Assembly (NCBI GenBank): GCA_019059635.1
Contig: JAGVRJ010000002.1
Coordinates: 3,100,001-3,164,000 of the forward strand
Length of the DNA: 64,000 bases
Reading direction: 5' to 3'
Origin: Proales similis
Taxonomy: Eukaryota; Rotifera; Eurotatoria; Ploima; Proalidae
In this document: one piece after another, positions 24,241 to 34,801 of the stretch
How the letters are laid out: the number at the start of each line of letters is the position of its first letter
Position numbering within the stretch: position 1 is the stretch's first letter
Made by a program: the position numbers and the translations under genes
The notes under the pieces: generated by a model
What the model was told of the DNA's origin: nothing
Database searches by the model: none
Seen by the model: only the letters and a program-made list of their open reading frames with translations

Positions 24241-25776
24241 ATGAGTTCAAATATTGAAGCGAGCAAATCGTTTGACAGCGACGATACAACAAGCACAAGC
24301 TCAGCGTCGCAGGTGGTGAGCAAGAGCGAGTCAGTCGATTCGATCAAGCCAAATTTGGAAGCCGAAGAGCAGCGCGCCAGCACCGAACAAGCACCCAAGT
24401 CGAGCGGATCTCGTCCTAATTCGGCCGGCTCCTCGTCCTCGAGTTCAAATTCACCATCAAATTCAAGCAGAGACAATTCCGACCACAAGGAGCCCAAATC
24501 AGACTTGATCTCTCTTGACAGTGTGGACGAAAAGGAGTCCACCAATCAAGAGGGCGCTCAGAATAGCAATGAGAAGCAGGTTGAGAACAACAATCGAAAC
24601 GACAAGGAGGATGAGAAAAATGACGCGGACGACGACCAAGAGCAAACTAAGCCCCAGTCCAAGTCTGAGACAAATCAAGAGAGTCGCGAGGAAAGTTCAA
24701 ATCTGGACGAATCGCTGAACGACGTTCAAGAAGCAAAGTTTGACGCCGAAGTGGACGAGATAGAGCCAGGACAGGTGCAAGAAGTTGCCCAAGAAAAGGG
24801 CGAAGAAGAAGAAGAAACCAAGATGTCGATGAAGGATAATTTGATCAACATTTTGAAGACCACACTCGGAATAAGCAGCGAACAGAAAAGCAAACAGGCG
24901 CCGGCGACTGAGCCATCAATTGATTTGCCGACTGAGGGCGCAAAATTAGAGGAGCAACCAGACAGAGAAGAAATAGAAGAAGAAGAGCCACATTCAACTG
25001 AGAAATTGGTCGATATTCCGTCTTCAGAGAACGAGCATGAGGCGACGCTGCAAGAAACCAACGACGACGACGGGCTAGAGAAGAGTTTTAGTGAAAACCC
25101 AGAGGAGGCAGTTAGAATTGTAGGACGCCTTGCCAGTCAGTTCTTGGGACAGGCCCAAGAGACCGGTGAAGAGGAAAGCGCTTTGGTTGAGTGTGCTGAG
25201 GCTAGAACGTCAGATGAGATTAAACTTAAAGACAACTACCAGCTAAACGACGAGCAGTTGAATGCATTGCTCGGCTTTTTTGTGCCGAGGGCTAAAGGAG
25301 GCCTCTTGTCGGTGAACTTCCTCAGAGCGTTGATGAATGTGGAAATCGCTGCCAGGCAGGAGGTGCACGCCACCGAGCAGGATGTAGAACGCTCACTGGA
25401 CATGATCGACACTGATAACGACGCGCAGCTCAACCTTGAAGAGTTTGCTTGCTACATGCTTCTGTTCTTCTCTAGCGAGAGCAACCTGCAAGCTCGCCTG
25501 AGCGCTTTCGTTCGCAATCGAGTAAGCTCTGCTCAAGTGGAGAGTGTTACCCTTCACGAAAGGGCCAAGTTTGTTGCTTTCCTCACCGCATTCTACGGTG
25601 TCGAAGAGAGCCAGGTCGAGCTTGGTGCAGACGCCGGCTCTGCTCTGGACGCGTTTGTCCAGCAGCTGAGCGACAAACTCAAATCGGCGGTCTTTGTCTG
25701 TCATTCGCGCAGCAAAGAGGCTCCGAATGACACTGAAGTGAATGCGAGCTCATCAACAACAAATGACCGCCAATGA
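24241..25776 (+). CDS. acidic protein with C-terminal EF-hand region, tandem copy 1
   Basis: One open exon of 511 aa. I chose ATG 24241, which follows an acceptor-like site. Residues about 1-300 are disordered and rich in Ser, Glu, Asp and Gln, with one short predicted helix around MSMKDNLINILKTTLGIS. The C-terminal 200 residues are folded: a helix QLNDEQLNALLGFFVPRA, then an EF-hand loop DTDNDAQLNLEE (Asp at 1, 3, 5 and Glu at 12, fit for calcium), then helices ending in VFVCHSR. The same C-terminal block recurs in the next gene, so the two are paralogues. Only one of the paired EF-hands keeps a canonical loop, so the partner may be degenerate. I do not recognise the family. A calcium-responsive role is an inference from the loop alone. 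Confidence 0.75.
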   Translation: MSSNIEASKSFDSDDTTSTSSASQVVSKSESVDSIKPNLEAEEQRASTEQAPKSSGSRPNSAGSSSSSSNSPSNSSRDNSDHKEPKSDLISLDSVDEKESTNQEGAQNSNEKQVENNNRNDKEDEKNDADDDQEQTKPQSKSETNQESREESSNLDESLNDVQEAKFDAEVDEIEPGQVQEVAQEKGEEEEETKMSMKDNLINILKTTLGISSEQKSKQAPATEPSIDLPTEGAKLEEQPDREEIEEEEPHSTEKLVDIPSSENEHEATLQETNDDDGLEKSFSENPEEAVRIVGRLASQFLGQAQETGEEESALVECAEARTSDEIKLKDNYQLNDEQLNALLGFFVPRAKGGLLSVNFLRALMNVEIAARQEVHATEQDVERSLDMIDTDNDAQLNLEEFACYMLLFFSSESNLQARLSAFVRNRVSSAQVESVTLHERAKFVAFLTAFYGVEESQVELGADAGSALDAFVQQLSDKLKSAVFVCHSRSKEAPNDTEVNASSSTTNDRQ

Positions 25777-26576
25777 ATTTTAAACGATTACTCAACTTAG
25801 CCGAATAATTCAAGATTAGACGCTGCTTGAACACACATACAGACAGACAGACAGAATATTAAGCTGCTAAACGCCGTTGTTTTTAATGCAAATTAATACT
25901 GTTGCTTCTATTAGACAGGACCGGCCGGAGCAATGTTTCGCTTTTCAATCTACTCACTCAAATGAGCGAATAAATAACTCTTCAACTCATTTGGGCTCTT
26001 TTCTCATTCTCTCGCTCTGCGGCCGCCTCTCCGATCTTCGGTATTTAAGCTGGAGCTCATTGCTGCCTCTTTTGAGGTCTCGTTTAAAAAAACCCTCAAT
26101 AACTGGCTAGATAGAATCAAAAGATCTGATCAATTTAATTGGAAAATCTTTAGAAATTCAAGAAAGCTCGGCATTATAGTCAACAACTCCAACTACAAGC
26201 GCCGAGTGGGAGGAAGGCAAAGGCGCTAAGAAAACTACACAAGCGAGAAATATTTGCTTGCTTCATTAACTGCTGCTGTTGCCGCACTCCTGGCTCATTG
26301 CGAGCGCCTCACAAGCTTGTCAATTGTCGGCATCTTGTCGACTTTTTAAATTGATCTGAGTAAAATGCAGAGTCAATGGTTCTGGCGTTGTTCAGAGTGT
26401 TGCTAGCCGATTGGCTCAAGTGTCAAGCATGAGCTGCTTGCTCATAAAGCATCCAAAGTGGGTGTTTGAATTACAAATGAACAAGATTGAGAGGAAGACT
26501 CTCTTCTGGCGTAGCGAACAAAAGCGTGGAGCTAGTTGCGAAAGAAAACAGAGTGCAACCAGAAAGAGAAGCGAAA
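25777..26576 (+). other. intergenic between the two EF-hand paralogues
   Basis: This 800 bp holds the 3' UTR of copy 1, with a short GACA repeat at about 25841-25852, and the promoter/leader of copy 2. No coding exon is evident. The frame upstream of ATG 26577 is open for 90 bp but lacks another ATG. Confidence 0.4.
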
Positions 26577-27317
26577 ATGAGTGTGAAGCCAAGGCTTAAG
26601 AAGACAGTGAGTCTCAACGCCGAGCCTGAATACATCACCGACACAGACGGAGAAAGTGTCGACAATTCGGCAAATCGAAATGACGACGGTGACCTTGGCA
26701 GTGAAATCAGGGCCATACTTTCCAGTCGTCGGCCGGCCAGTTCTGCTGGAGCGAAATTACGCGACGAATCGCCCGTCAAATTGAATCAAAACGAGAGCAC
26801 GACAATCGGAAACTTTTTGAAGTGGAAGTACGAGCATGTCTACTCGCTTGGCGAAGAGCAGTTCCAGACGATCAAAAGCTACTTTGAGAGCGGCCAACGC
26901 GACGACCTGATGCCGATCGATTTGATCGCAGACGACCTGAATGCCGTCATTGGCGATCAGAAGAGAAGAGTGAAAAAAAGCAAAACGGATCTGAGCAGAT
27001 GTCTGCAACTTGTGGACACGGACAACGACGGCCTGATTGACTTTGGCGAGCTGCTCGACTTTTTGACTCTGTTCTTTGCCAGCGAGCAGACGTTCGTCGA
27101 CAAGCTCCAGTGCGTCCTGAATGCGAACAAGTTTAAGCGCAATCGCGTCGGCAAGTTGGATCCTAAAGAGTCGCAAGAACTTTTTGAATTTTTAATCAAA
27201 TTCTACAACGCGCCGATCGGATCGAGTGAGACTTTTGCGCCTGATTGCACTTATGCACAGTTTGCGTCCCAAGTGTTTCCTTATTTGCGGCAGAGCTTGT
27301 TTGTTCGCAAAATGTAA
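26577..27317 (+). CDS. EF-hand protein, tandem copy 2
   Basis: A single exon of 246 aa with no visible intron. The N-terminus is basic then polar (VKPRLKKTVSLNAEPEYITD). From about residue 75 it aligns with copy 1: SLGEEQFQTIKSYFESG parallels QLNDEQLNALLGFF, and the EF-hand loop DTDNDGLIDFGE has a complete set of calcium ligands plus Gly at position 6. It is followed by LLDFLTLFFASE, parallel to FACYMLLFFSSE in copy 1. A second, weaker helix-loop-helix precedes it (residues about 90-130). It lacks the long acidic N-terminus of copy 1. Gene order and similarity indicate tandem duplication followed by strong divergence. Function is unknown; calcium binding is likely. AATAAA lies at 27508-27513. 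Confidence 0.8.
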   Translation: MSVKPRLKKTVSLNAEPEYITDTDGESVDNSANRNDDGDLGSEIRAILSSRRPASSAGAKLRDESPVKLNQNESTTIGNFLKWKYEHVYSLGEEQFQTIKSYFESGQRDDLMPIDLIADDLNAVIGDQKRRVKKSKTDLSRCLQLVDTDNDGLIDFGELLDFLTLFFASEQTFVDKLQCVLNANKFKRNRVGKLDPKESQELFEFLIKFYNAPIGSSETFAPDCTYAQFASQVFPYLRQSLFVRKM

Positions 27318-27780
27318 AATGCGTTCGACAACAACAGTGGCAGCAGCTCAAACAATAACAACAAGAAACAACACCGAAGCAGAAAAAAATGAGAGAGAAA
27401 AATAGAAAATGAAAAGAGCGAAAAAGCAAAGAGCCTAAACTAGCTCGATAAAGCGTAATTGTTGCCTTCTCGTCGTTGTCGTCGTCGTCGTGGTCTCTCT
27501 CATAACGAATAAAGAGGAAAATATATGTTTAAGTGTTTTAGCGGTGGCAGCAACAGAAGGGAAAACAAACATCGATTGAATTAGAGTCGCATTGTGACTT
27601 ATACCTCTGGCAACAGTCTGTCTCCATAGCTAGTCACAAGAAAGCGCCTTTTTTCTCATTTAATTTAAACTTTTTTTCTCTCGGTCGGATTTGTTTTCAA
27701 AATCAAAACACAACAAGTGCCTTTTGAAAAGAGTTTCTACTCTTCGGCGACGTTTGGCCTGGTGGCGTTGAGCGGTTAGC
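27318..27780 (+). other. intergenic with GTC microsatellite
   Basis: The 463 bp hold the EF-hand copy 2 3' UTR, a (GTC)n/(GTT) run at about 27470-27491, AATAAA at 27508-27513, and the leader of the next gene. Nothing else is seen. Confidence 0.4.
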
Positions 27781-29138
27781 ATGGTTGATCAGATCGTCGA
27801 GGCTGGCGTTCAACGGACGAGGTCCGAGATCGGCCCCGAATTGGAGCGAGCCGAACCGACATACAGCAACGAGCAAATTATAAACGAGTTTGAAGCGTTG
27901 AGCATTTCTTCTTTCAAGCAGCAACAGCAGCAGAATTTAGCGATTAAATCAAACAGTCAAGAGCATGTGATAATAATCAGCGAGGCGCAGAAAGCAAACG
28001 AGAGTCGCTTGACAAATAACGAATGCAACATTTGCCATCCGGCTCAATCGATCGGCAGTGTAAACAACGGTTACTTGACTACAAGGCTGGCGGTTGGAGT
28101 CGACGAGCAGCATGCGTATCGTTCACGTAATCATCTGGCCAATCGACGAATCGCAATCAAACGTCAGGCAGACGCTTCTCCGGGTCTTAAATCGATGAGC
28201 ATGGCAACAAAACCAAACTCGACCAGCAACTGTGATTTCTTGCTCGTCTCGCTCAATCCGATTCAGACGCAGACGAGTCAGCCGACCGGACGCACGTCTC
28301 CCTATTTCTACGCTTCGAATCACGATCGACTCATGTCAAAAGTAAGCTTCAAGTCGATGTTCATGCAGCACTCAAGTGCGCTTGATCTCCATCGCAGTGC
28401 GGCTCGACTGCCCAAGCCGGCGATTGTAATGATCAAAAGGTTTCTTTTCTCATCTTGTTCAGTCTAGATCACCGAATTCTGTACGTTTTCTGATTAAGGC
28501 CCGAGTCGATAGCCGATGAGACGCCGTCGCCATTCACCTACCACGTTCCGAGACAGCCGCCAAATCAAAAGAATGGGCCGTCGATCTCGTTCGGCAAGCG
28601 AAATTTCCACGAGAAAAAAGGCGGAGGACGAACGAGCTGGGCCAAAGAGTGGTTCTCCAGCTCCAATCCTCATTTGAACAAGACGAACTTTGCCACCGAG
28701 TCTAGCTGGCCTTCGCCGTCCGAGTACAAGATACCTTCTTCACTGGGCGGGCAAAAGGGCGCCATTTACAAAAAGGCGCCGATTCATTCGTTCGGCAAGC
28801 GAGAGGGCAAACATCAACAAAGTAAAACAAATTCATCTCAAACCGCGCAGCAGAGTGAATCAGTGGCGTCGTTGAACGAGTTTGACCTTGAATATATGGA
28901 CGAGATGCACAAGAACGAGAATCCGCTCCGCTCGCTGAGTTTCACCAATCCGACTGCGCCCAAGTTCAGCATCAAGTTTAGAGACAATGGCACCCAAGTG
29001 TGGCCCAGGCGCGAATTCACGCCGGCACCGAACGCCTACGACAACTCAAAGTTCTCTTATGTGTTCAAATCAAAGCCCAAGTTCAGTCTGGCTCGGCCCA
29101 GTCGTCCGAAAAGTTTCTCGCTGGGCCCATACGGTTGA
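27781..29138 (+). CDS. SHIPPO/STPGR-repeat-like protein (outer dense fibre/CIMAP type)
   Basis: Two exons, 27781-28439 and 28499-29138, joined by a 59-nt intron in exact phase, give 432 aa. The N-terminal half is Gln/Asn/Ser-rich and unrecognised. The second exon has spaced Pro/Gly/Tyr and basic-aromatic segments: SPFTYHVPRQPP, SISFGKRNF, PSPSEYKIPS, HSFGKREG, FTPAPNAYDN and KFSLARPSRPKSFSLGPYG. This alternation of P-x-P-x-x-Y with (S/F)FG(K/R)R resembles degenerate STPGR (SHIPPO) repeats of ODF3/CIMAP proteins that sit on ciliary or sperm-tail microtubules. The repeats are poor, so the family call is tentative. A sperm or ciliary role would follow only if the family is right. Confidence 0.6.
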
Positions 29139-30644
29139 CGCGTCTGTCTCTCCCATCCGAGTTGTCAATTTTCAGCATTTTCTTGGTTGCCCGATGGAAA
29201 AAAAATGCCGTTTTTAACAACGCCCAGCATCCAAGCATCTAATTGGCACATCCGGCTCGTTAAACAAAGCGAGCGAACAAAGTCAAAGTGCAAGCGAAAA
29301 GAGGTGGCCAAATACTGCTACATTTGTGACTCTACTCACAGTCGCTGAAATTGCGCACTAGAGTATGCTGCTGCCTCACTTATCCGAATTGTTTTCTATT
29401 TTAAATAAAAAAAAGCGGAATTCAACAGTCGCTAGATTTGAAATAGCAAAGCAAAATAGTAAATAACAATTAACAAGCGTCAGGGAACTGTGCGCAAAGA
29501 CTGCCGCTGTGCGTCTATAAATAGAAGCGAATGTTGAAAATTACATTAGAACAATTTGTCAGAGTTGCGGCATTAAGTTTTTTTTGTTCACCACAATACC
29601 CAGCGATCCTGAGGATTTTTTCAAGCGCACCAAATTTAAGTTGAAACATCAGCGAGTTCTTCAAAAAATAAAAAAAGGTTCGGAAGCGACGCCACAGGTG
29701 ATGCAGCACGCGGCTTCATTCACACACTCTCGTTCTTTCTACTATTTTGGTTTACGCCAGCTCGAGCGCTAGTTACATAATGTCAAGTATCGAAATGCAT
29801 GAGAGCCAGCAGTAGGCGCCCGTCGCCCTGACGCAGCTCGCAGGTGGCATCGACTTGCAGGAGATAGACCGCCGATTGCGTAACGCGATGCGAATAACTG
29901 GCGCAATTAAGCCGGATGAGGAAGAGCGACACAACTGAAACGGAGCAATCAAACGAATTCGCAGTCCATGTGAATCGGCTCAGATTGCCGCATAAACATC
30001 ATTAAATCGAGCTTATTAAAGCGCTCCGTAAACATCAAATTGGTCACCGCCTAGAACGTGCCATTCATTCTTGTGCGAGTGTGTGTGTGTGTGAGTTGGA
30101 AGGATTTTATTCTCAAAGTTTTCTCATTCTATTCGGCAATCTTGTTTATTTTTGAGTTTAACTCTGCTTTATTGAGGCGCTCGCAATACAAAGAAATAAT
30201 ACAAACAGCAGCCACTGGTTGTAGCAATCATCTGAGCCGAGTCAATTCGGCTTGAGTGGCACTTAACACTCACTAAATCTCCGAGAGAGAGAGAGAGAGG
30301 GAGTCAAAACGAGTAGTTGTTGTTTTCGCTTGTAGTTGGCCGCAGAGTAGCGGCAGTGCAGATAACGCAAGCACGTTGCAACGCAGCGATTTGAATAACA
30401 ATGCCTGCATTGGTGCAAAACGTAATAAACGCAGAGGATAAAGCAACCGCTTATTGCTCGCTAGCTCTTGAGCAAACTTCCTTGGGCTTTTCTCTCTCTC
30501 TCTCTCTCTCTCTGCTTCTCTTAAGCGACTCACTCGACTCGCCCGCTTCGCCAAAGTGGCCTTAAGGCAGCGAATTAATAAGTTTAGATTGTAATGAATC
30601 CGTATCAGCTCTAGCTTGGCGCTCTTTGACAACTAACTTCTCAA
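29139..30644 (+). other. 1.5 kb intergenic region with microsatellites
   Basis: The region contains the 3' UTR of the SHIPPO-like gene, a (GT)n tract at about 30079-30092, a (GA)n tract at about 30282-30300 and a (TC)n tract at about 30490-30513. Short open frames (for example 29584-29772) start without ATG or run through T-rich DNA. I see no gene I can defend. Confidence 0.45.
30490..30513. repeat. TC microsatellite
   Basis: A run of perfect TC dinucleotides in the intergenic region before the unrecognised two-exon gene. Confidence 0.85.
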
Positions 30645-31857
30645 ATGAACGATTATCTCGTCGACGGCATATTTAAAAACACGCAGCGACTGCGTATGCG
30701 CAACTATGTACAAGAAAAGCTGCTGGACGAGACCTTGAACGGAAGCAAAGGAATTCGTCAAGAGCTCAGGTAAGCCGCCTCCATTCGCCTTCTCATCTCA
30801 TCCATTCGATCATCTTCTTCTATTTGTTTGGCTCAACAGGAAAACTCTGTTCAAAATCGAAAAGTGCAGGCAAAATGTCGAACACGATTTCTACTTTATA
30901 GAAAAAGAAATGGCTCGTCTGGGCGTGGAAAAGCAGCGAAAGAAGATGTCTCTTGGTCGATCGAACACCAAACTCGAGTCGATCGAGTCAAAGCCGCTGA
31001 TTTCACTCAACGCAGCGGCAAGTCCTGATTTCAAAGACAAAGAGTCTGATCTGCTCGGTTTCGACACCAAGCTCGGCTACTTTCGCAAACAACTGCAAAA
31101 GCGACGTGCGTCAACCCTTGGCATTGAACTGCAGCACCAGCGACACGGCCAGAAAGTGACTCGGCGCACTTCGCTCGACCCTTCAGCATTGAAAAATTTG
31201 CCGCCCATAGTGCAAGTGACAAGCGCCGAAACACCCGATTCGACAGTAGAGCCGAGTAAATTCAAAACAGTTGAGATTCGAAAATCTAGCCCCAAGCAGC
31301 CAGCCAATCAAGAGGGCGGATCGATCTTGCCCAGAGACGCAATCACTACTCCATGCTTTTCCTACTCGTCATGTCTCAAGACCGATACGGCTGATTTGCA
31401 GACCAAGCTCTCCGCCCGATCAGTATATTCAACGAGCACGCTGCTAGCCGACCATGAGCCGAACCTGAACAACTCGCTCCTGAATCGAGCAGCGATCGCG
31501 TCCAGCGCTTCAATCGCCAATCTAAGCCGTCGCTTCAGCTCAAGCTTTTTAGACGACGCTCGAGTCGGCAAGGGCGTCGAGCTTCGGAAAAAGTGCGGCC
31601 GAAGACCAAGCATGCACGCACTCAACTCAACGCTTGGCTATGAAAAGTACAAATTGAATCCAGAGTATTACTTGCCGGACGGCTCGGTGCGACGCCGCTA
31701 TTCCCTACCCAAGCTTGGCGACGTGCTCGAGCAAGTAAAAGGCTTCAGCTACCTGCAAAAGAGCGAGTACCAGTACGAGCTCGATCCCGAGAACATTTTC
31801 AAAGACCTGCGATCCGATTTAAGCAACGACGACGATCAAACCTCTTGCGCGTCCTGA
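30645..31857 (+). CDS. unrecognised basic protein with N-terminal coiled coil
   Basis: Two exons, 30645-30769 and 30840-31857, close in phase and give 380 aa. The first 85 residues are helical and charged (YVQEKLLDETLNGSKGIRQ, then KTLFKIEKCRQNVEHDFYFI) and look like a short coiled coil. The remainder is Ser/Arg-rich and probably disordered, with possible kinase sites (KRRAST, TRRTSL, RRRYSLP). Near the C-terminus is an ordered-looking tyrosine-rich patch (LNPEYYLPDGSVRRRYSLP). I recognise no family. The intron, open frame and AATAAA at 31951 support a real gene. The phospho-site-rich tail suggests a scaffold or cytoskeletal protein, but this is only an inference. Confidence 0.7.
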
Positions 31858-31950
31858 TCATTCGTTCGACTCCGACGACCAGTTTTTTATTTTTCACCAA
31901 CATTTCCTAGCAACCGGCTGAACATTTAATTGTACGATGAGTAATGATAG

Positions 31951-31956
31951 AATAAA
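31951..31956 (+). terminator. AATAAA polyadenylation signal
   Basis: Canonical AATAAA 94 bp after the stop of the preceding two-exon gene. Confidence 0.6.
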
Positions 31957-32755
31957 TTTGTTTCATCAGTTCTTGTGCAATTTGAGGCCTATTTTAGTTT
32001 AACGAACCGAATGTCTTGGTCGCTTTGGCCGTCCCTTAGGCGGAGTCGTCTGTGACACAAAAACAGAAAAGCTTGACTTGGGTTGTAGAAACGTATTTTT
32101 TTTAATTTGAAATCATAAGCAATAAAATACGACAATGACTCGATGGGTGCGTTGTTTTAAATCAATTTAGAAAAAAGAAAATCAATCAAGAGAGAGAGGA
32201 GAAAGATTGAATAGTAAAGCGAATTGTTTGATCTTGCTCTTTGAAAGGTGAAAGGCGATTGAAACGCCCGTAAAACAGAAATTGCCGATTAAGAGGAAGC
32301 GTGAAAGATCGCGCGGGGGGTTAGATATTATCAACGAAAACTACTGTAGATTAATAAATTGATTTGGAAAAGAAGAGATTAATTAGAAGCAAGAGAAGAG
32401 AATTGCGACACTCTTTGCACACTTACTAGAGAAAGAGACGCATCGAAAACTAGAGAGAGAGAGAGAATCGGGATGTAATGCAAATTCATCCATCCATCGG
32501 GAATTAGAATTATTATTATTTAATTGAATATTTTTTTTAACAAACGCATTGAGGAAGAAAAAAAAGACAAGAAAGAGGTTTCTGCATGATCTCTAAGGGT
32601 TCAGAGCGTTCAGAAGAGTTGAACACCGATTCAATTAAATAAATAACGGCGTCTAATCAGTCGTAGTCTAGTAATTCATGATAACGATGATGATGATTAA
32701 ATTGATGATGTGTGTGTGTTTGGATCAAGAGGACGCAGCGCGGTGAACGAGCTGC
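31957..32755. other. convergent intergenic region, A-rich
   Basis: About 800 bp lies between two convergent genes, so it carries the 3' UTR of the Munc18 gene on the minus strand. It is A/G-rich, with a short (GA)n run at about 32453-32465 and a GATGATGATG run near 32686-32708. No coding frame is seen. Confidence 0.4.
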
Positions 32756-34801
32756 TCACATGTCGTCCGAAGAGACATTCATCTCCATGTTGCTTACAAA
32801 CTGCTTGGGCGTGATTATTTGATCAGAGCCGACGATGACTTCCCACTTCTTGTTGGCCGCAGTGACCTCGTACGCCGACCTCATCTCTGAGTAGGTTACT
32901 CCACCGATGATGAATATGATGAGTCTCGGTCCGGTTCGCGTAGTCGGCTGTCCGACATTACGATGCCAAGTTGGTCGAGCGCTAAATTTTGAACGTTGTC
33001 AGACTGCTCGGAGGAAAAGAGCGCTGCAAATCGAGAGGCCTACCTTGATCCGCCAAAAGCGCCGGCGCCTGCCGATCTGTTCGAAAGGAAAGGGAACTGG
33101 CGGGTGTCCAGTTTCTCCTCGACCGCGTCCTCCATCAAGTCTTTTACATACGGCGACCACCTCGACAGCTGATAGGTTTGCTCGTCTCGCTCGCGTCTAT
33201 TCTGCGGAATGTTGCGACGCCTGGACGAGCCTTTGGCTGGATCCTGAAGAATCTGCATGCCGATGTTCTGCAGGTTAAGAATGGTCTGCTTGCTCTCGTC
33301 TGGTATCATGGCGTGGTGCAACAGCTTTTGCAGGTTATCCTCCGTAATTCCATTCTTGTGCAGCAGGAACAGCATTATGAGTCGAAGTTTGTCTTCGATT
33401 TTGATTTCGTTGTCCAACAGCAGCGGCACAATGTTCTTCATGTGGTCCTTGATTTTCTCGCCCTGCGAGTCGACGCCGGTCGCAATGTTCTGCTCGACTT
33501 CGCACAGCGTCTTTATCTTGGCATTGAACGCCTTCACGCAGTCTTCGGCCAACGACAAGTGAAGCGCATACGCGCTCAACTCTTTCTGATACTGTGGCAT
33601 TTTCTTCAACATTTGACTCAAGTCCTTCATGGTCGGCTTGTCCGAGTTGGACGCTCGCTTGCTGTTGGCAAAGTCCTTTAGCTTTTTGGTTACATTTCTG
33701 AAAGAGAAAACGGCGATTACAGAGTCGTCGACTCTTGTCGAAGAGTAGAAAGGCAAATTACTGCGAGACAACGGCAATGTGCTGATGCCTGAATTCAATC
33801 CATAGTTCGTCGCTCTCGTCAAGTATCGACTCCTTCTTCACCATTTGGCCGTCTCCGTTCTGACTGTCGAATGCATAGACGTCGTTGACGATCTTGAGCA
33901 GATCATAGGACATTGCCTGAAACGTGAGCTCGTGCAACAGCGGCGAGATCGGATCGAAGCCGCGGTCAAGAATCAGCAGTTGCGATTTCATCTTTTCGCC
34001 ACTCTTTAAATTTTAATGCAAATTTAGACATTTGCTTCGAATCGAGCGAGAAAGAGAGAGAGAGAGAGAGAGGGGCTCTTACATCGCCCATAGTCGGATC
34101 ATCTGCCTTGTATTGGTCAAGCTTCTGCTGAACCATGTTGGCAAACTCGATGTTCGACTGGTGCTCTATTCGATAGCGCACTGCCGGGTATTCGCCCAGA
34201 GTGGCGCACAAGGTGGCAATCTGCTCCGCAATACGCTCCAGATAGGCGGTGCGATTCGGATGTCGGCTCTGATAGAACATTCGGAACATGTCGGGCGAGT
34301 CGAGCGAAAAGACCTGGCGTTCGTAGGGCAGGAAAGCGATGTTGATCTCTTTGAGCGTTTTCACGTATTTGGCCGCTCTTGATTTGCATAGATACGAGAA
34401 CAGCTCGTCCTTGCACGCTTCGGTGAAGAACACATGCGCTGCTCTGTACTTGATGTTGTTCGAGCTAAAGTCGTCGATGAAGTGGTTTATGGAGTCGCGC
34501 GAAGGCTGGATCAAATAGATGGCCTCGAGCTGTGGCAACGGCTCCCGATTCTTCATTATATCCTCGACAATGGTCACCCCTTCGCTCATGATGTCGTGCA
34601 TTTTGCAGCAGGCCGAGATGATTCTCATGCTCAGATTGTCCATCACCAGCACTTTCCAGTCGCCCTTCTTCTTTACCGAGTCGCACTTGAGGACTTCGTT
34701 CATGATTTCTTCACAATCGGCATATTAGAATGGTCATAGCTACAAAGGCGATCGGCAGCTAAATTACTTTGTCCAACGACGAGTTGCAGTCCGGCCGACA
34801 T
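32756..34801 (-). CDS. STXBP1: Munc18-1 / Rop / UNC-18 syntaxin-binding protein
   Basis: Five exons on the minus strand, 34768-34801, 34083-34708, 33762-34003, 33044-33697 and 32756-32981, give exactly 1,782 nt (593 aa; human 594-603). It is colinear with vertebrate STXBP1 along its whole length: [126 protein letters not shown] and [13 protein letters not shown]. Sec1/Munc18 proteins clasp syntaxin and template SNARE assembly, and are needed for synaptic vesicle fusion. I preferred the acceptor at 34003 over one 12 nt downstream because the inserted SGEK matches the usual spacing. The domain 1 start uses a short first exon, [11 protein letters not shown], as in vertebrates. The intron at 34004-34082 carries a (CT)n tract. 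Confidence 0.95.
34054..34075. repeat. GA microsatellite inside a Munc18 intron
   Basis: A perfect GA run on the plus strand (CT on the transcribed strand) in the 79-nt intron 34004-34082, directly after the donor. It makes up about a quarter of the intron. Confidence 0.85.

Noticed and set aside
29584-29772. Plus-strand open frame of 62 codons
   Set aside because: It starts without ATG in a T-rich tract and no family or splice site supports it.
33178-33681. Plus-strand open frame of 167 codons
   Set aside because: It is antisense to the Munc18 exon 33044-33697, which is conserved along its whole length.
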